Shown here: positions 63,812 to 64,000 of the stretch, piece after piece
How positions within the stretch are numbered: the first letter of the stretch is position 1
Layout: each line of letters opens with the position of its first letter
From: Nothophaeocryptopus gaeumannii
Lineage: Eukaryota > Ascomycota > Dothideomycetes > Mycosphaerellales > Mycosphaerellaceae
Direction of reading: 5' to 3'
DNA: 64,000 nucleotides
Assembly: GCA_031771865.1 (NCBI GenBank)
Contig: JASISA010000026.1
Coordinates: 1-64,000 of the forward strand
Program-made: the position numbers and the translations under genes
The notes under the pieces: generated by a model
Seen by the model: only the letters and a program-made list of their open reading frames with translations
Database searches by the model: none
What the model was told of the DNA's origin: nothing

Positions 63812-64000
63812 ATGCTCGCACTCCTCACTCTGCTGTGTGCTTCGGTAGCAACAGCAATCCCGACCATCTCTGCCAAAGGCGCCAAGTTCTTCACCAGCGA
63901 AGGCAACCAATGGTACATCAAGGGTACGACCAGCTTCGTCTCGGAATCGAACACAACTAATATTGTTCAGGCGTCGCCTACCAACTGACCTCCGATGACC
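63812..64000 (+). CDS. GH72 beta-1,3-glucanosyltransferase, 5' end only
   Basis: Exon 1 is 63812-63923 (37 codons plus one base) and exon 2 begins at 63971 after a 47-nt intron; the gene runs off the window. The signal peptide MLALLTLLCASVATAIP precedes ISAKGAKFFTSEGNQWYIKG, and the splice continues VAYQLTSDD, the conserved start of Gas/Gel/Phr enzymes. These are GPI-anchored wall enzymes that elongate beta-1,3-glucan. Catalytic glutamates lie beyond the window, so activity cannot be judged. Confidence 0.9.

Noticed and set aside
1..64000. tRNA, rRNA, CRISPR or prokaryotic-style operons
   Set aside because: No T-loop/anticodon arrangement, ribosomal RNA core or spaced direct repeats were seen; gene structure is eukaryotic.

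Overview
This is eukaryotic, filamentous-ascomycete DNA. The genes are short and dense, with 47-140 nt GT..AG introns that carry CTAAC/CTGAC-type branch sites. A block in which CpA has been converted to TpA (the signature of repeat-induced point mutation, RIP) lies at the left edge. The protein families are fungal: GH16, GH72, Rds1 ferritin-like, fungal arylsulfotransferase, Mtr-type amino acid permease and short lineage-specific F-box proteins. The F-box paralogs and relics suggest Dothideomycetes, probably Mycosphaerellales/Capnodiales; that placement is inference. No rRNA, tRNA, CRISPR or biosynthetic gene cluster was seen.

Layout. 1-1.45 kb is a RIP-degraded repeat ending in a CCGG-rich palindromic patch. 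1.7-8.2 kb holds surface and secreted functions (GH16 glucanase, amino acid permease, DUF1772 protein, GPI-type wall protein, a short F-box protein) and one hAT-type MITE. 8.2-24.9 kb is housekeeping space: MRE11, mitochondrial ribosomal protein uS19m (four exons, one of 16 nt), a large disordered protein, Rds1-like ferritin, a UCS myosin chaperone, an Mch1-like MFS carrier and an SDR. 25-31.8 kb is gene-poor and relic-rich and contains a small three-exon cysteine-rich secreted protein with a CS-alpha-beta cysteine pattern. 31.8-43.5 kb mixes conserved genes (TRM2, CDC5, TFB4) with three disabled lineage-specific genes. 43.5-50.5 kb holds an MFS carrier, an arylsulfotransferase, an F-box pseudogene split by a second MITE copy, and an atypical SDR. 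50.7-64 kb holds hypothetical genes, TAF10, an eight-exon sugar porter, two related small coiled-coil proteins, an unrecognised three-exon gene and the first exons of a GH72 glucanosyltransferase.

How the genes relate. There is no operon-like logic. Conserved genes for DNA repair (MRE11), transcription (TFB4, TAF10), splicing (CDC5), tRNA modification (TRM2) and mitochondrial translation (uS19m) are intact. Every clearly broken gene (two F-box-type genes, two small unknown genes, one SDR fragment) belongs to accessory or lineage-specific families. This points to birth-and-death turnover of accessory genes, helped by RIP-like C-to-T nonsense changes and MITE insertion. Cell-wall and surface genes (GH16, GPI protein, GH72) recur along the window but are not clustered.

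Splice models were built by hand from donor, branch and acceptor signals; each complete model sums to a multiple of three. They are predictions and no transcript was available.
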